Positions 25,506 through 35,597 of a DNA stretch of 64,000 bases are shown piece by piece. Position 1 is the stretch's first letter; each line of letters begins with the position of its first letter. The notes under the pieces are model-generated. The model was not told the DNA's origin and ran no database searches. It saw nothing but the letters and a program-made list of their open reading frames with translations. The DNA comes from Natribacillus halophilus (GTDB lineage Bacteria; Bacillota; Bacilli; Bacillales; Marinococcaceae): contig NZ_FNEN01000003.1 of the NCBI RefSeq assembly GCF_900100185.1, positions 203,012 through 267,011 of the forward strand. Direction: 5' to 3'. Both the position numbers and the translations under genes were made by a program.

Positions 25506-26198
25506 CTATGGAATGATCCCATGTTCACGTAAACTGCTGTAGCGCCGATCGCCGATGATAATATGGTCCAGCACCTCGACGCCGAGGACTTTGCCGCATT
25601 CCACCAGACGTTTAGTCACTTCCCGATCTTCCCTGCTCGGGGACGGGTCGCCCGATGGATGATTATGCAGGCAAACAACGGATGCTGCCGATCGTCGCAA
25701 GGCTTCTTTAAACACTTCCCGCGGGTGGACGATCGAAGCATTTAAACTGCCGATAAACAATGTCTTTTTGAACAGCACCTGATTCTTCGTGTTTAAATAA
25801 ATGGCGACGAAGTGCTCCTGATTAAGAAAACGCATATCTTCCATCACATACTCGGACACATCTTCGGGGGTTTTTATGACATAGCGTTCTCCGTGCTGAG
25901 AGGTATGAATGCGTTTCCCGATTTCCAGGGCGGCCCGCAATTCAATCGCTTTCACCTGTCCGATGCCTTTGATCGCCTGCAATTCTTCGAGGCTCGCATC
26001 CTTAATCATCATAAGGCCGTCAAATTCTGAAAGCACCCGGGAGGCTAACTGCAGAACCGTTTCATGGGGCGTGCCGGTTCGCAGTAAAATCGCAAGAAGT
26101 TCCTGGTTGGAAAGGTTCTCCGCTCCTTCCTGCGTGAGTCGTTCACGGGGCATTTCCCGTAAAGGGAGTGGGGTTTTTAGTGCGGGGGTCTGTATCAA
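25506..26198 (-). CDS. radC: RadC/JAB-domain protein
   Basis: 230 aa. N-terminal helix-hairpin-helix region (LEELQAIKGIGQVKAIELRAALEIG) and C-terminal JAMM-type domain with HNHPSGDPSPSREDREVT. Function is still debated despite the name. TTG start with GAGGTGA upstream. It ends the folC-comC-spoIIB-maf-radC run, as in B. subtilis. Confidence 0.93.
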   Translation of the reverse strand: MIQTPALKTPLPLREMPRERLTQEGAENLSNQELLAILLRTGTPHETVLQLASRVLSEFDGLMMIKDASLEELQAIKGIGQVKAIELRAALEIGKRIHTSQHGERYVIKTPEDVSEYVMEDMRFLNQEHFVAIYLNTKNQVLFKKTLFIGSLNASIVHPREVFKEALRRSAASVVCLHNHPSGDPSPSREDREVTKRLVECGKVLGVEVLDHIIIGDRRYSSLREHGIIP

Positions 26199-26215
26199 TG
26201 CTTCACCTCATTATT

Positions 26216-26803
26216 CTATTTTTTCACCCATTGGGGGTAGATGTGAAAATATGCCAGCATTTGCGTAACTTTGAAGACAGGCAAACCAACGATGTTGTAA
26301 TAATCGCCCGTAATGGTTTCGACAAACAGCGCGCCCTTGCCCTGAATGCCGTAAGCACCGGCTTTATCCATCGGCTCGCCCGTCTCGACATACGCCTGAA
26401 TACATTCCTTTTCTAAAGCGTGAAAATGAACGGTTGATTTTTCCGTACACGTCCGGATGTTTATGCCGTTTGTGATAAAAACGCTCGTATAGACGTCATG
26501 GGTTCTACCGGATAACTGTGTGAGCATATGAATAGCTTCGCTTTCATCTGCAGGTTTTCCGAGCGGAGCGTTATCCAGGGCGACGATGGTATCCGCTCCG
26601 AGAACGACAGCCCTTGGGTTGCGCCTTTCCACTTCTTCAGCTTTTCCCGTTGCCAGAAGTCTGGTATTGTCCTCAGGTGATAATCCCCCTATGAAGGGCT
26701 CTTCGCGATGACTGACGTCGATACGATACGCATAGCCGAGTTGGCTTAATAGCTGTTGCCTCCGCGCAGAGACAGACGCCAGTATCAATCTGGGTTCATC
26801 CAT
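26216..26803 (-). CDS. maf: Maf-family nucleotide pyrophosphatase
   Basis: 195 aa. Hydrolyses non-canonical or dTTP/UTP-class nucleotides; in B. subtilis implicated in septum control. N-terminal LILASVSARRQQLLSQLG (SxRR signature) and AVVLGADTIVALDN are intact. ATG 26803 has AAAGGA 7 nt upstream. 17 nt before radC and 15 nt after spoIIB. Confidence 0.94.
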   Translation of the reverse strand: MDEPRLILASVSARRQQLLSQLGYAYRIDVSHREEPFIGGLSPEDNTRLLATGKAEEVERRNPRAVVLGADTIVALDNAPLGKPADESEAIHMLTQLSGRTHDVYTSVFITNGINIRTCTEKSTVHFHALEKECIQAYVETGEPMDKAGAYGIQGKGALFVETITGDYYNIVGLPVFKVTQMLAYFHIYPQWVKK

Positions 26804-26818
26804 TTAAAAATCCTTTCG

Positions 26819-27787
26819 CTACTGGAAGCTGTTGGTCCATTCTTCATACGCCAAGGTCGCTTCCATCCATGCCTCGTGATCATCGGCATTTTCTTCTTCA
26901 TCCAATCCTTGCAGAGCTCCGGAGAGCACCTCCGCTTCTTCATCATCTTCATTCAGCAACGGATCCATGTCCATATTGTCGAGGCCGGCTTCCTCTTCTT
27001 CCGCGCTTGCACCGGGTCTCGTCGCTTCCAGCCCCGTTAATAACGTTTCGCCTATATCATTGGCCGCCTGTTGGGTTTCCGCATCCATGCCCTCCGCCGC
27101 AATGGGAATCGCCAACGTTTTTACATATCCTTCCAAACCCGCGTCGTCTACTTCCGGAAGCACTTCATCTTCCGCAGTGCCATGGGCGGTCATGCCGGCA
27201 TATAGATAAACCATATCGTCATTTTCATGCCATACCGTTGGAAAACCGGCTTCCGAAAACGCTTCTTCCATCTCCCGGCTGGCTTCTTCCGTGGAAAAAA
27301 CCCCTGCCTGTACAATATCCACTTGTAATTGTTCGTGGGAATCTTCTTCGTCGGCAGCCATAGGACTCCCCTCTCCGCCCCTCACATTCCCTGTCGTATC
27401 AACTTCCGAAGACAGTGAAAAATTTGTGGCGAGTTGCAGCAAAGGCAAGCCAAACATTAAACCTACCGACAGGGCAGCGATAATCAATGCCGGTATTTTC
27501 CAGTGTCGAACGGACCAACGTCTTTTCGGGAGGGTTTCTGTCGTTTTTTTCTTTTTTCGGTGCACGGGCAGCCCCGGGCTTGTCATTTGTGACTGTCGAT
27601 CTCGCTCTTCCCATTCCTTGCGCTTGAAGCCAAGGTCGATGACGTCCCGTGATCGCTGTTCCCGATCATCGTTTTTCCCGGCGCTATTTTTTTGTTCGCC
27701 GCCTTCTTTTTCATCCGTATCTTCTTTACGAGGATTTACTTCTTTTCCATTAATCTTAAATGTCGTTTTCCGGTGATGGTGTGCCAT
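26819..27787 (-). CDS. spoIIB: SpoIIB-like SPOR-domain protein
   Basis: Sporulation septum protein in B. subtilis. 322 aa: basic cytoplasmic N-terminus (HHRKTTFKINGKEVNPRKED), membrane segment about 112-130, then a SPOR-type repeat domain starting VDIVQAGVFSTEEASREM near 153 and an acidic tail. Position between comC and maf is the conserved one. ATG has GGAGG 5 nt upstream. A hairpin, CCTCAG/CTGAGG (about 27810-27830), abuts this ribosome site and might modulate it. Confidence 0.85.
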   Translation of the reverse strand: MAHHHRKTTFKINGKEVNPRKEDTDEKEGGEQKNSAGKNDDREQRSRDVIDLGFKRKEWEERDRQSQMTSPGLPVHRKKKKTTETLPKRRWSVRHWKIPALIIAALSVGLMFGLPLLQLATNFSLSSEVDTTGNVRGGEGSPMAADEEDSHEQLQVDIVQAGVFSTEEASREMEEAFSEAGFPTVWHENDDMVYLYAGMTAHGTAEDEVLPEVDDAGLEGYVKTLAIPIAAEGMDAETQQAANDIGETLLTGLEATRPGASAEEEEAGLDNMDMDPLLNEDDEEAEVLSGALQGLDEEENADDHEAWMEATLAYEEWTNSFQ

Positions 27788-27892
27788 TTCAGCCTCCTCC
27801 TCAGTCAGAACTCTGAGGTATAAACGTTACCACAGCCAAAAGCAGAAGGAAGCAGAGATTTGTCACTCACCGTTTGCAAAGATCCGACAAAT

Positions 27893-28642
27893 TTACATGA
27901 CCGGATACAAGCCCCACAACCAATCCCCGATGAACAAGACGACAATGCCTGCCAGCGCGATGCTCGGCGCAAATGGAAAGGCTTGACCTCTTTTTAAGTG
28001 CCCGCTCGCAAAAGCGGCTAAACTGCTCAAAGTGCCGAACAGCGTCGAGAGAAAAAAGACGAGCAGCAAATCCCAGAGACCAAAGGCGAGCCCAAGGACG
28101 GCAAACAATTTGACATCCCCGCCGCCCAGCCCCCCGCCACTCATGATCATAACGCCATACAGAACACTGAAACTAAGCAGCGCGGCCAAAAACGGATCCC
28201 ACCACGGGTCATAAGGGGCGACAAATATACGAATCAACAGCAAACAGGAAGCAAAAAAGAGAAGGATCGCATTTGGAATGCGCATATAACGAAGATCAGT
28301 GATGGTGACGATCATCACAAGCGAGAGGACGAGCAAAGCCAACATCGTATCAAGGGTAAATTGATAGCGGAAGTAAGCGAGAACGAACAAGAAAGCGGTC
28401 GATAGTTCGACAAGGACATATTGTCCAGATATACGCGTGCCACAATAGCGGCATTTCCCCATGGTAAAAAGGTAAGACAGAACCGGCCAAAGGTCACGCG
28501 CCTGCAACGTTGTCCTGCAGTGAGGACACACGGACCGGCTCCAGGCGAACGGTTCCCCTGACGGCACACGCATACCGACCACCTGGAAAAAAGATCCGAG
28601 CACAAGACCGAGCAGCAAAAATACGATCACATCAAAAAGCAA
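27893..28642 (-). CDS. comC: Prepilin peptidase ComC
   Basis: Membrane aspartyl protease and methylase that processes competence pseudopilins. 249 aa. Cys motifs CPHC and CRYC around ARDLWPVLSYLFTMGK, and catalytic Asp in TDLRYMRIPN and GGGLGGGDVKLFA. About seven membrane segments. TTG start with AGGGG upstream. Located between folC and spoIIB as in B. subtilis; implies a ComG pseudopilus elsewhere. Confidence 0.93.
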   Translation of the reverse strand: MLFDVIVFLLLGLVLGSFFQVVGMRVPSGEPFAWSRSVCPHCRTTLQARDLWPVLSYLFTMGKCRYCGTRISGQYVLVELSTAFLFVLAYFRYQFTLDTMLALLVLSLVMIVTITDLRYMRIPNAILLFFASCLLLIRIFVAPYDPWWDPFLAALLSFSVLYGVMIMSGGGLGGGDVKLFAVLGLAFGLWDLLLVFFLSTLFGTLSSLAAFASGHLKRGQAFPFAPSIALAGIVVLFIGDWLWGLYPVM

Positions 28643-28738
28643 ACATAGCCCCTTTTCTCAAACACCAAAATAACCAAAACCACTCTCCACATAGTATTCG
28701 ACGTTTTCGCCGTTTTTCCTGCTTTTTTTGAAAAAACT

Positions 28739-30016
28739 TTATAGCAAATGCGCGCGCACTTCCGAGATGAAGAATAAAGACCCTGTAATCACAATAATAC
28801 CCGTAACATTGACACGCCGGAGCAACTCGTCATATCCCTCTTTCCAGTCCATAAAAATTTCCGCGTTCAACGGCGAGTGATTCGGATCTGCGGCTCTCGG
28901 GTGGGCAAAGGTCGAGATCGCAAAACTTTTGGGCTGCAATGCCAGCAACGGTTCAAACATCACCGCGCTGTCTTTCTCTTCGGTCACTGCTGTTAAAATA
29001 TGAATATCCTTATCCGCGTACATCTCCTCGAGAAAGCGGGCCAGTCGAGCAATGCCTTCGGGATTGTGGGCGCCATCGACCAACACCGGCGGCGTCGTAT
29101 GCAACATTTCCAGTCGCCCCGGCCAGTACGCCTGCGCCAAACCGTTTTGTACCGAGGCCTCATCGATGGGAAAAGATCGGTATACCCTTAAATAATCAGC
29201 GATCATAACCGCCACGGCGCCATTTTCAAGCTGATGTTGCCCGCGCAGGGAAACATAAAGGTCATGATAATGATGAAAAGGGGTGCGTACCGATAATGTG
29301 CCGCCGTCTTCTGCAATCTGTCCGGCGGTTATCTCAAAATGGTCATCAAGGGCGTAATAAGGGGCGCGTTTTTCCCTGGCATGAACGCGAATGACTTCAG
29401 CCGCCTCACTTTTTTGCGAAGCGGTAATCACAGGGACCGCCGGTTTCATGATGCCCGCTTTTTCACCTGCAATCGCTTGCAGATCCGAGCCGAGGATATG
29501 CATGTGATCCATCCCGATATTCGTCATCGCCGTTAAGATCGGTTGAATCACGTTCGTGGCATCCAGGCGACCACCGAGTCCTACTTCCCAGATAACAATA
29601 TCAGGCACAGCGACTTTGGCAAAATGCCACATCGCGATCACCGTTAAAAGTTCGAATTCCGTAGGCGGCCCCCATTCTGTGTCCGCGAGGGCCCGCGCAT
29701 GGGGAGCAACGACACGCGCGGCGGAGACGAAATCCTCGCGGTGGATGGGCGTGCCGTTGACACTGACTCGCTCTTCAAACTGAACGATATAAGGCGAAGT
29801 AAAGGTGCCCACTTCCAGGCCTGATTCCTGTAAAATAGCCCGAACATACGCGAGCGTTGATCCTTTACCGTTCGTGCCGGCAATATGAATCGAGAGCAGG
29901 CGACGCTCGGGGTTCTCCAGCGCCGCCAATAAATACTCCACGCGCTTCAGTCCCGGTTTAATACCAAAGGTGCGATGGGCTTGTAGCCATGTCATAACGT
30001 CAGCATAGGTTTCCAT
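28739..30016 (-). CDS. folC: Folylpolyglutamate / dihydrofolate synthase
   Basis: ATP-dependent ligase that adds glutamate to folates. 425 aa; P-loop HIAGTNGKGSTLAYVRAIL, second signature GLGGRLDATNVIQP, and C-terminal VLVDGAHNPEGIARL. Starts 2 nt after the valS stop, so cotranscribed. ATG 30016. Spacer to comC (28643-28738) is AT-rich without a clear signal. Confidence 0.95.
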   Translation of the reverse strand: METYADVMTWLQAHRTFGIKPGLKRVEYLLAALENPERRLLSIHIAGTNGKGSTLAYVRAILQESGLEVGTFTSPYIVQFEERVSVNGTPIHREDFVSAARVVAPHARALADTEWGPPTEFELLTVIAMWHFAKVAVPDIVIWEVGLGGRLDATNVIQPILTAMTNIGMDHMHILGSDLQAIAGEKAGIMKPAVPVITASQKSEAAEVIRVHAREKRAPYYALDDHFEITAGQIAEDGGTLSVRTPFHHYHDLYVSLRGQHQLENGAVAVMIADYLRVYRSFPIDEASVQNGLAQAYWPGRLEMLHTTPPVLVDGAHNPEGIARLARFLEEMYADKDIHILTAVTEEKDSAVMFEPLLALQPKSFAISTFAHPRAADPNHSPLNAEIFMDWKEGYDELLRRVNVTGIIVITGSLFFISEVRAHLL

Positions 30017-30018
30017 AC

Positions 30019-32664
30019 TTATCCCATCTTCTCCAGTTCGCTCATGCGCTCGATAATTTTCCTGCGTCTTTCCGTATAATCGCCGTGCTTGGTCCGTTCT
30101 TCCTGTACGACATGGTCAGGAGCATTATTGACGAAGCCCTCATTGGCCAGTTTTTTGTCCAGACGCTCGACTTCGGCATCCATTTTTTCTTTTTCAGCCT
30201 GGAGACGCTTGAGTTCCGCGCGTATATCGATGAGTCCCGCCAGGGGGATGTATAGTTCAAGACCACTCAGAACGTGTGACACCGCTTGATCCGGCGCTTC
30301 AAGTTCGGTGGAAATAGCAAGCGTTTCTGTCTGGCAAAAGTATTCGAGGTAACGCCGCCCGCGGGTCAAGCGCTCGTTTGCCTCTGTAGCCGTCGGCTTT
30401 AAATAGAGCGGAATGTCTTTACGCGGGGAGACGTCCATTTCTGCGCGGGTGTTGCGGACCGTGCGAATGACCGCCTGGTACAATTCCATATCCTGGAGCG
30501 CTTCTTCGTCAATACGGGCCTCGTCCACTTGCGGCCACGGCGCGCGGGTGATCGTCTCTCCGGTGTGCGGGAGGTACTGCCAAATCTCCTCTGTTAAAAA
30601 CGGCATGAACGGGTGGAGCAGACGCATCGTCTCGTCAAGCACATGGGCGAGTACCGAACGGGCGGTTTGTTTATCTTTTTCCTTTTCGCCGTAAAGAGGC
30701 AGTTTGGCCATCTCAATATACCAATCACAGACGTCTTCCCAAATAAAGTTGTAAAGCGTCTTGCCTGCCTCCCCGAATTCATAACGGTCCAGCATTCGGG
30801 TGACGTGGGAGACGGTGTGCTTCAATTTCGTCAGAATCCAGCGATCAGCCGTCAGTGTCACATCACTGAGATCAATGTCTTCATAAGTGAAACCTTCCAT
30901 ATTCATGATGGCAAAACGGGCCGCGTTCCAGATTTTGTTGCCAAAATTCCAGTTTGCCGTCACCTTTTCCCATTGAAACGTCAAGTCATTACCCGGCGAC
31001 GTCCCTGTTGCCAATGTGAAACGAAGGGCGTCCGCCCCATATTTTTCCACAACGTCCATAGGGTCAACCCCATTGCCGAGAGACTTGCTCATTTTGCGCC
31101 CTTCGGCATCGCGAACGAGTCCGTGGATGAGTACGTCGCGGAACGGCCGCTGGTCCGTAAACTCCAGACCCTGGAAAATCATCCGGGACACCCAGAAAAA
31201 AATAATGTCGTAACCGGTGACAAGTACGTTCGTCGGATAGAAATACTGAAAATCCTCCGCTTCCGTATCCGGCCACCCCATCGTCGAGAACGGCCACAGG
31301 GCGGAACTGAACCACGTGTCGAGCACATCCTCGTCCTGCTCCCAATTCTCACTGTCGGCGGGTGCTTCCTTTCCGACATGGATCTCTCCAGTTTCCTTAT
31401 GGTACCAGGCCGGAATCCGATGGCCCCACCATAACTGCCTGGAGATACACCAGTCGCGAATATTTTCCAGCCATTGCAAATACGTATGCTCAAAACGGGA
31501 CGGCACGAAGTGGATTTTCTCGTCCGCTTTTGTTTGCACATCTATCGCCGCTTGTGCCAACGGTTTCATATCCACGAACCATTGCGTGGATAAATACGGT
31601 TCGACTACCGCGCCGGAGCGTTCCGAATGGCCGACCGAATGCGTATGTGTTTCTGTGTGAAAAAGGGTGTCTGCTGTCTGTAAATCCCGGACGATTCGCT
31701 CGCGACATTCAAACCGGTCCAGCCCCTGATAATCGCCGGCATTTTCGTTCATGACGCCCGCTTCATCCATAACCAGAACGCGTGACAGCCCATGGCGCTC
31801 TCCCATCTCAAAGTCGTTCGGATCGTGGGCAGGGGTGATTTTCACGGCTCCCGACCCAAACTCCCGGTCTACATACTCATCAGCGACGATCGGCATTTCC
31901 CTGCCGACGATCGGCAAGATCACCGTTTCCCCGATGAGGGATTGATAACGCTCGTCTTCCGGATGGACAGCCACCGCGGTATCGCCGAGCATCGTCTCCG
32001 GGCGGGTCGTTGCCACTTCAATGTGCCCATCCCCGCTTTTAAGCGGATATTTCATGTGGTAAAAGGACCCTTCCACTTCTTTATACTCCACTTCGATATC
32101 GGAAAGGGCGGTCTGGGTTTCGGGATCCCAATTGATAATATATTGCCCCCGATAGATAAGTCCTTTTTCATAGAGACGGACGAAAACTTCACGAACCGCG
32201 TCGGAAAGGCTATCATCAAGGGTAAAACGCTCCCTCGTGTAATCGAGGGACAAACCGAGCGTCGCCCATTGATCACGAATAAAGTTCGCGTATTCCTCTT
32301 TCCAGTCCCAGCTCACCTCGAGAAAATTTTCCCGTCCCAGCTCGTGGCGGTCCTGGCCTTTTTCTTTCAGCTGCGCTTCCACTTTCGCCTGCGTGGCGAT
32401 ACCGGCATGATCCATACCCGGCAGCCACAGCATATCATAGCCTTCCATTCGTTTCTGACGGGCAATGATATCCTGCAGGGTGACATCCCAGGCGTGGCCG
32501 AGATGCAGGCGACCGGTCACATTCGGCGGCGGGATGACGATCGAGAAAGGTTCGCCTTTGCGTTCGCCTTGCTCTGTCGCTTCGAAATACCCGTTGTTCA
32601 CCCAGAAGGGATACCATTTTGCTTCTGTTTTTTGTGGAACATATTTACTTGCCATTTCACTCAT
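30019..32664 (-). CDS. valS: Valyl-tRNA synthetase
   Basis: Class I synthetase, 881 aa from ATG 32664 (GGAGG 7 nt upstream); the frame extends to 32742 into the T-box leader without a ribosome site. HIGH-type motif HLGH in [18 protein letters not shown]1 editing domain, KMSKS intact ([11 protein letters not shown]), anticodon-binding domain, and C-terminal coiled coil ([21 protein letters not shown]). Controlled by the upstream T-box. Confidence 0.97.
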   Translation of the reverse strand: MSEMASKYVPQKTEAKWYPFWVNNGYFEATEQGERKGEPFSIVIPPPNVTGRLHLGHAWDVTLQDIIARQKRMEGYDMLWLPGMDHAGIATQAKVEAQLKEKGQDRHELGRENFLEVSWDWKEEYANFIRDQWATLGLSLDYTRERFTLDDSLSDAVREVFVRLYEKGLIYRGQYIINWDPETQTALSDIEVEYKEVEGSFYHMKYPLKSGDGHIEVATTRPETMLGDTAVAVHPEDERYQSLIGETVILPIVGREMPIVADEYVDREFGSGAVKITPAHDPNDFEMGERHGLSRVLVMDEAGVMNENAGDYQGLDRFECRERIVRDLQTADTLFHTETHTHSVGHSERSGAVVEPYLSTQWFVDMKPLAQAAIDVQTKADEKIHFVPSRFEHTYLQWLENIRDWCISRQLWWGHRIPAWYHKETGEIHVGKEAPADSENWEQDEDVLDTWFSSALWPFSTMGWPDTEAEDFQYFYPTNVLVTGYDIIFFWVSRMIFQGLEFTDQRPFRDVLIHGLVRDAEGRKMSKSLGNGVDPMDVVEKYGADALRFTLATGTSPGNDLTFQWEKVTANWNFGNKIWNAARFAIMNMEGFTYEDIDLSDVTLTADRWILTKLKHTVSHVTRMLDRYEFGEAGKTLYNFIWEDVCDWYIEMAKLPLYGEKEKDKQTARSVLAHVLDETMRLLHPFMPFLTEEIWQYLPHTGETITRAPWPQVDEARIDEEALQDMELYQAVIRTVRNTRAEMDVSPRKDIPLYLKPTATEANERLTRGRRYLEYFCQTETLAISTELEAPDQAVSHVLSGLELYIPLAGLIDIRAELKRLQAEKEKMDAEVERLDKKLANEGFVNNAPDHVVQEERTKHGDYTERRRKIIERMSELEKMG

Positions 32665-32696
32665 CTGTAAACCTCCATGAAATTTTTTATATAAAC

Positions 32697-32945
32697 AAAA
32701 AAACGCTTCCTCCTCAAAGGACGAAAGCGTTCGCGGTACCACCTTTGTTTATGAATAATGATTCATACACTCTTGGCAGCGATAACGTTGCCAACGGCTA
32801 TTCCTACTTTTTTCAGAACAGCAGCTTCGTGGACGACTTCCACGCGAGAGCCCCCGGGAACCTTCCAGCCGCGGGTTCCTTCTCTGTAAAGGGATCGCGC
32901 ATACTACTTCCACGCATCGCTTTTTAATCTCAACATCTTGATTAT
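32697..32945 (-). ncRNA. T-box leader of valS (Val-specific)
   Basis: The minus strand holds the T-box core GGTGGTACCGCG (about 32744-32733), then an intrinsic terminator (AACGCTT/AAGCGTT arms, T-run at 32703-32697). Stem I carries the AGTA bulge and a specifier region GGAAGTCGTCC with the Val codon GTC. Uncharged tRNA-Val should stabilise the antiterminator and switch valS on. Confidence 0.9.
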
Positions 32946-32949
32946 GTTT

Positions 32950-32978
32950 ATTTTACGCAACCGCACCGGATTCGTCAA
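32950..32978 (-). promoter_or_regulatory. SigA promoter of the valS T-box transcript
   Basis: -35 TTGACG at 32978-32973, 17-nt spacer, -10 TAAAAT at 32955-32950. Confidence 0.75.
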
Positions 32979-33048
32979 ATGACAGTTATCAAATCGCGGT
33001 CGGTATTCATAAGATGAATTAATGAGACAGAAAGGAAGGCTTCCTGCC

Positions 33049-33267
33049 ATGTCGCGCCATTATTATAAATCACCCCCAGGTTATCCATACAAAAAAAAGA
33101 AACCCCCGTGGGTCATCAAATGGCGGTGGGCCGCCGCCCAAATTTTATTGCCGCTCATTTGTTTCCAGGCCCTCCGCACGATTTTTTTACCGACGACTTT
33201 CGATGTCCTTCTATTAATATTATTGGTGTCCCTTTACTGGCTTTTCCGAAAAAAACCGTTTTGTTAA
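33049..33267 (+). CDS. Small basic membrane protein, unknown, 72 aa
   Basis: ATG 33049 follows AGAAAGGAAGG by 9 nt; the upstream ATG at 33022 lacks a site. The N-terminus is basic and aromatic (SRHYYKSPPGYPYKKKKPPW), then two hydrophobic segments (about 30-46 and 49-65) and a short basic tail. No family recognised. Divergent from valS and converging on ysxE; repeat copy E lies just downstream. Confidence 0.6.
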   Translation: MSRHYYKSPPGYPYKKKKPPWVIKWRWAAAQILLPLICFQALRTIFLPTTFDVLLLILLVSLYWLFRKKPFC

Positions 33268-33285
33268 GTCGTTGGTACAAGCTAA

Positions 33286-33360
33286 TTAAAGAAAACTTGG
33301 CTTATCGCCAAGCCTGGCGACAGCCTTAGTTGCACTTATGCATGTATCTGCCAAGCAAAA
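33286..33360 (+). repeat. Interspersed element, copy E (second hairpin deleted)
   Basis: TAAAGAAAACTTGGCTTATC through GCACTTATGCATG, then directly TATCTGCCAAGC and an A-run. The TAAGAAAGT hairpin is missing. The 3' A-run is the T-tract of the ysxE terminator. Confidence 0.88.
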
Positions 33361-33407
33361 ACGGCCATGGCGGTTGGCGTATTTGCGCTACGAACCTTTC
33401 ATGGCCG
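33356..33407 (-). terminator. Terminator of spoVID-ysxE, overlapping the ysxE stop
   Basis: CGGCCATG (33362-33369) pairs with CATGGCCG (33400-33407), with inner GGTT/AACC and GCG/CGC pairs, followed on the minus strand by TTTTT. The ysxE stop codon (33388-33390) lies within the stem-loop. Confidence 0.75.
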
Positions 33408-34389
33408 CTTCCTGTTTTTCCTTCCACTGTATCATTTGCCGTAAATAGCGCAAATGGCTCACTTTGGCCGCAAGCATGGCCGTCCACTGATGTTCGGCAT
33501 ACCGGTAGGGTTCCCGGGCGTACGTATCGGCAAAATCCAAAATCGGTCTCGGGGTAAGCATGAGGGCTTTTAAAAGGCCGGTATCTGCTTCACTCCAGCT
33601 CGGTCCGTAAGCTTCATAGGTTTCATAAAGCCTCTTGCTGTCCAGGGCATGAAAGGGTTGACGTCTGGATAGATCCCGATAAAAGCAGGCAAGATCAAAG
33701 GCAAGATGCCCGGGGCCACTCGTTTCCCAATTCGTAAAATAGGCATTTCCATCAGCGGAAATGAGTCCATGATCCAACGTAGGGAAACCATGGCAAAAAG
33801 CAAAACGGCGAACCCCTTTCTCCTGTACTTGGCGAGCCCAGGTTTGAAAGCCTTGCCGCATATCTTTGAACATATTTTCAAAAAAAGGATACCCCTGTAA
33901 AAAGGTAAGTTCAAACGGAGATAAAAATCTTGATTGCTCACATTGATCAGCCAGTCGGTTCATCATGAGTTGTTCCTGGTGCCATGTATGTTGTACTTCT
34001 TGTTTATACGCGAACCATTCCTCCTCTTGCATCTCTTCTTCATCTTCGGAGATTTTATGATTACCGGCGAGGACCGCCAACAGTTTGAGTTCCTTTTCCC
34101 GGGAAGATGTTACCGTTGGTTCCTCGATCCATGGTTCGAAATAGTAGACATGCCGGGCGCTTTCAAACATAGGCGTATCACCCCTCACCGGTTTAAGAGG
34201 GATGATACCTTGCATGCCGGCACGTTCCGCGTAACGTAAATGATGCAAAAAATGTTCGCGTTCCTCGGCGCTGCGTTGCCATTGCTTGAGTGCAACCGGA
34301 CCATCCTGGTCCTGCACTCTGATGACACGTTCACTTATCCATGACCAGTCCGCGTTTTTGTAGCCTATATTCGAGAGAACATCATTCAT
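33388..34389 (-). CDS. ysxE: YsxE, CotS-like spore-coat protein
   Basis: About 333 aa, kinase-like fold of the CotS/HipA-distant spore coat group. Visible family features: FCHGFPTLDHGLISADGNAYFTNWE (Brenner-type loop with HGF..DHGL) and LAFDLACFYRDL. ATG 34389 overlaps the spoVID stop (ATGAATGA), matching the B. subtilis spoVID-ysxE pair (YsxE about 337 aa). The upstream extension to 34497 is in another frame of spoVID and is rejected. Needed for coat encasement in B. subtilis. Confidence 0.87.
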   Translation of the reverse strand: MNDVLSNIGYKNADWSWISERVIRVQDQDGPVALKQWQRSAEEREHFLHHLRYAERAGMQGIIPLKPVRGDTPMFESARHVYYFEPWIEEPTVTSSREKELKLLAVLAGNHKISEDEEEMQEEEWFAYKQEVQHTWHQEQLMMNRLADQCEQSRFLSPFELTFLQGYPFFENMFKDMRQGFQTWARQVQEKGVRRFAFCHGFPTLDHGLISADGNAYFTNWETSGPGHLAFDLACFYRDLSRRQPFHALDSKRLYETYEAYGPSWSEADTGLLKALMLTPRPILDFADTYAREPYRYAEHQWTAMLAAKVSHLRYLRQMIQWKEKQEAAMKGS

Positions 34390-35425
34390 TCGATGTCTGC
34401 ACCGGGATATAGATGATTTCCCCTTCATCGACATGATTAATATCCATTTTGTTCCACCTGAGCAGCTGTTGAACAGAGTAACCATACCGAGCGGCAATCT
34501 TATCTAAGGACTCATTCTCCTGAATGATGCACATCCGCATTTTTGTAAAAGATTCATGTTCCCGATTCCCGAATATTTCGGTTAGATACAGGGCGTTATC
34601 CCGTTTGGACTCAGTGGTGACGGCTTCATCTTCCGTTGCCTCTGCTTCGTCGCTTTCCTCTTCAGCCTGTACGACATCTGTCGCGGTTTCTTCTTGCTCT
34701 TGTTCTGCAGATGACGATTCTGCGTTGCTCACTGGCGTGAGAAACGCGGGTGACAGTTCCCGTTCCGATTCTTCAGGTTCGTCATGTGCCGGAGCCGGTT
34801 CTTCTTTTTGCGGTTCCTGCTTATCAAAGGTCACGTCCGGTCCTCGTTCATGGTCTTCCTCTTTTTTTTCACGGGTGTCTGCTTCAGCAAAATCGTGAGA
34901 TTCGGTTTCTTCCTCAGGCGGTGATGCCTTGGCCTCGTCCGTAAAGGTCGGAAAAGGTGTTGGCGGGGGACTGACCGCTCGCTCTGTTTGGGTTTCTTCT
35001 TTCATCCCCGAAATGGTCACATCGGCGGTTAACTGAATGCAACTCGGTTCCGGAAGATCGTAATCGAAGCTGTCGATTTGCACGTACAAGTCGTCCAGAC
35101 TTTGAATGCGATGGAGCGGAATCGTTACATCGACAGGAAAAAAATGCTTGATTTCTCTTTCCCCCGTATCCGTAGTGCTCAAGCTATCCGCCCTTTGCGG
35201 CACGCTTTGTTGTTCATCATATGTTTCTTCTTCACTGTGGTCATAAGGCTGATACTGGCCGACGAGGTGCAAGCCCCCCTGGATAAGAACTTCCTGGTCA
35301 TCCTCTTGCATCGTGATATCCGGTTCCAACTCCAACCCGAGAATCGTTTGAATACGTTCACCCTGATCAAGCCATACGGCTTCTTCAAGGTTGAAAGTCA
35401 AAGACGTTGGTTGTTCCTGGGTCAC
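34382..35425 (-). CDS. spoVID: Spore coat morphogenetic protein SpoVID
   Basis: 347 aa, GTG start with GGGGG upstream. N-terminal conserved domain (TFNLEEAVWLDQGERIQTILGLELEPDI), a long Glu-rich disordered middle, and a C-terminal LysM domain (ENESLDKIAARYGYSVQQLLRWNK) that binds wall or SafA partners. B. subtilis SpoVID is about 575 aa, so the middle is much shorter here. In an operon with ysxE. Confidence 0.9.
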   Translation of the reverse strand: MTQEQPTSLTFNLEEAVWLDQGERIQTILGLELEPDITMQEDDQEVLIQGGLHLVGQYQPYDHSEEETYDEQQSVPQRADSLSTTDTGEREIKHFFPVDVTIPLHRIQSLDDLYVQIDSFDYDLPEPSCIQLTADVTISGMKEETQTERAVSPPPTPFPTFTDEAKASPPEEETESHDFAEADTREKKEEDHERGPDVTFDKQEPQKEEPAPAHDEPEESERELSPAFLTPVSNAESSSAEQEQEETATDVVQAEEESDEAEATEDEAVTTESKRDNALYLTEIFGNREHESFTKMRMCIIQENESLDKIAARYGYSVQQLLRWNKMDINHVDEGEIIYIPVQTSNE

Positions 35426-35597
35426 AGTTTGTACCCCCTCTTCGTTAAAATACAGTCCAGTATCAAAGTATGTTTCATCTTCAACGGTTATGACTGGTTT
35501 TCTTCAGTAATGGTGGGATGGGGCTCGGCCACTTTCGCTTGTTTCATATTTTCGAAATTTGGGCCGATACCTCTCGAAGTTGAATTCACTCTGTTTT

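Noticed and set aside
30613-31434. Long + strand frame antisense to valS (273 codons)
   Set aside because: It lies wholly within valS, has no good ribosome site, and its composition is that of an opposite-strand shadow. The same holds for frames opposite lonA, hemL and the vpr-like gene.
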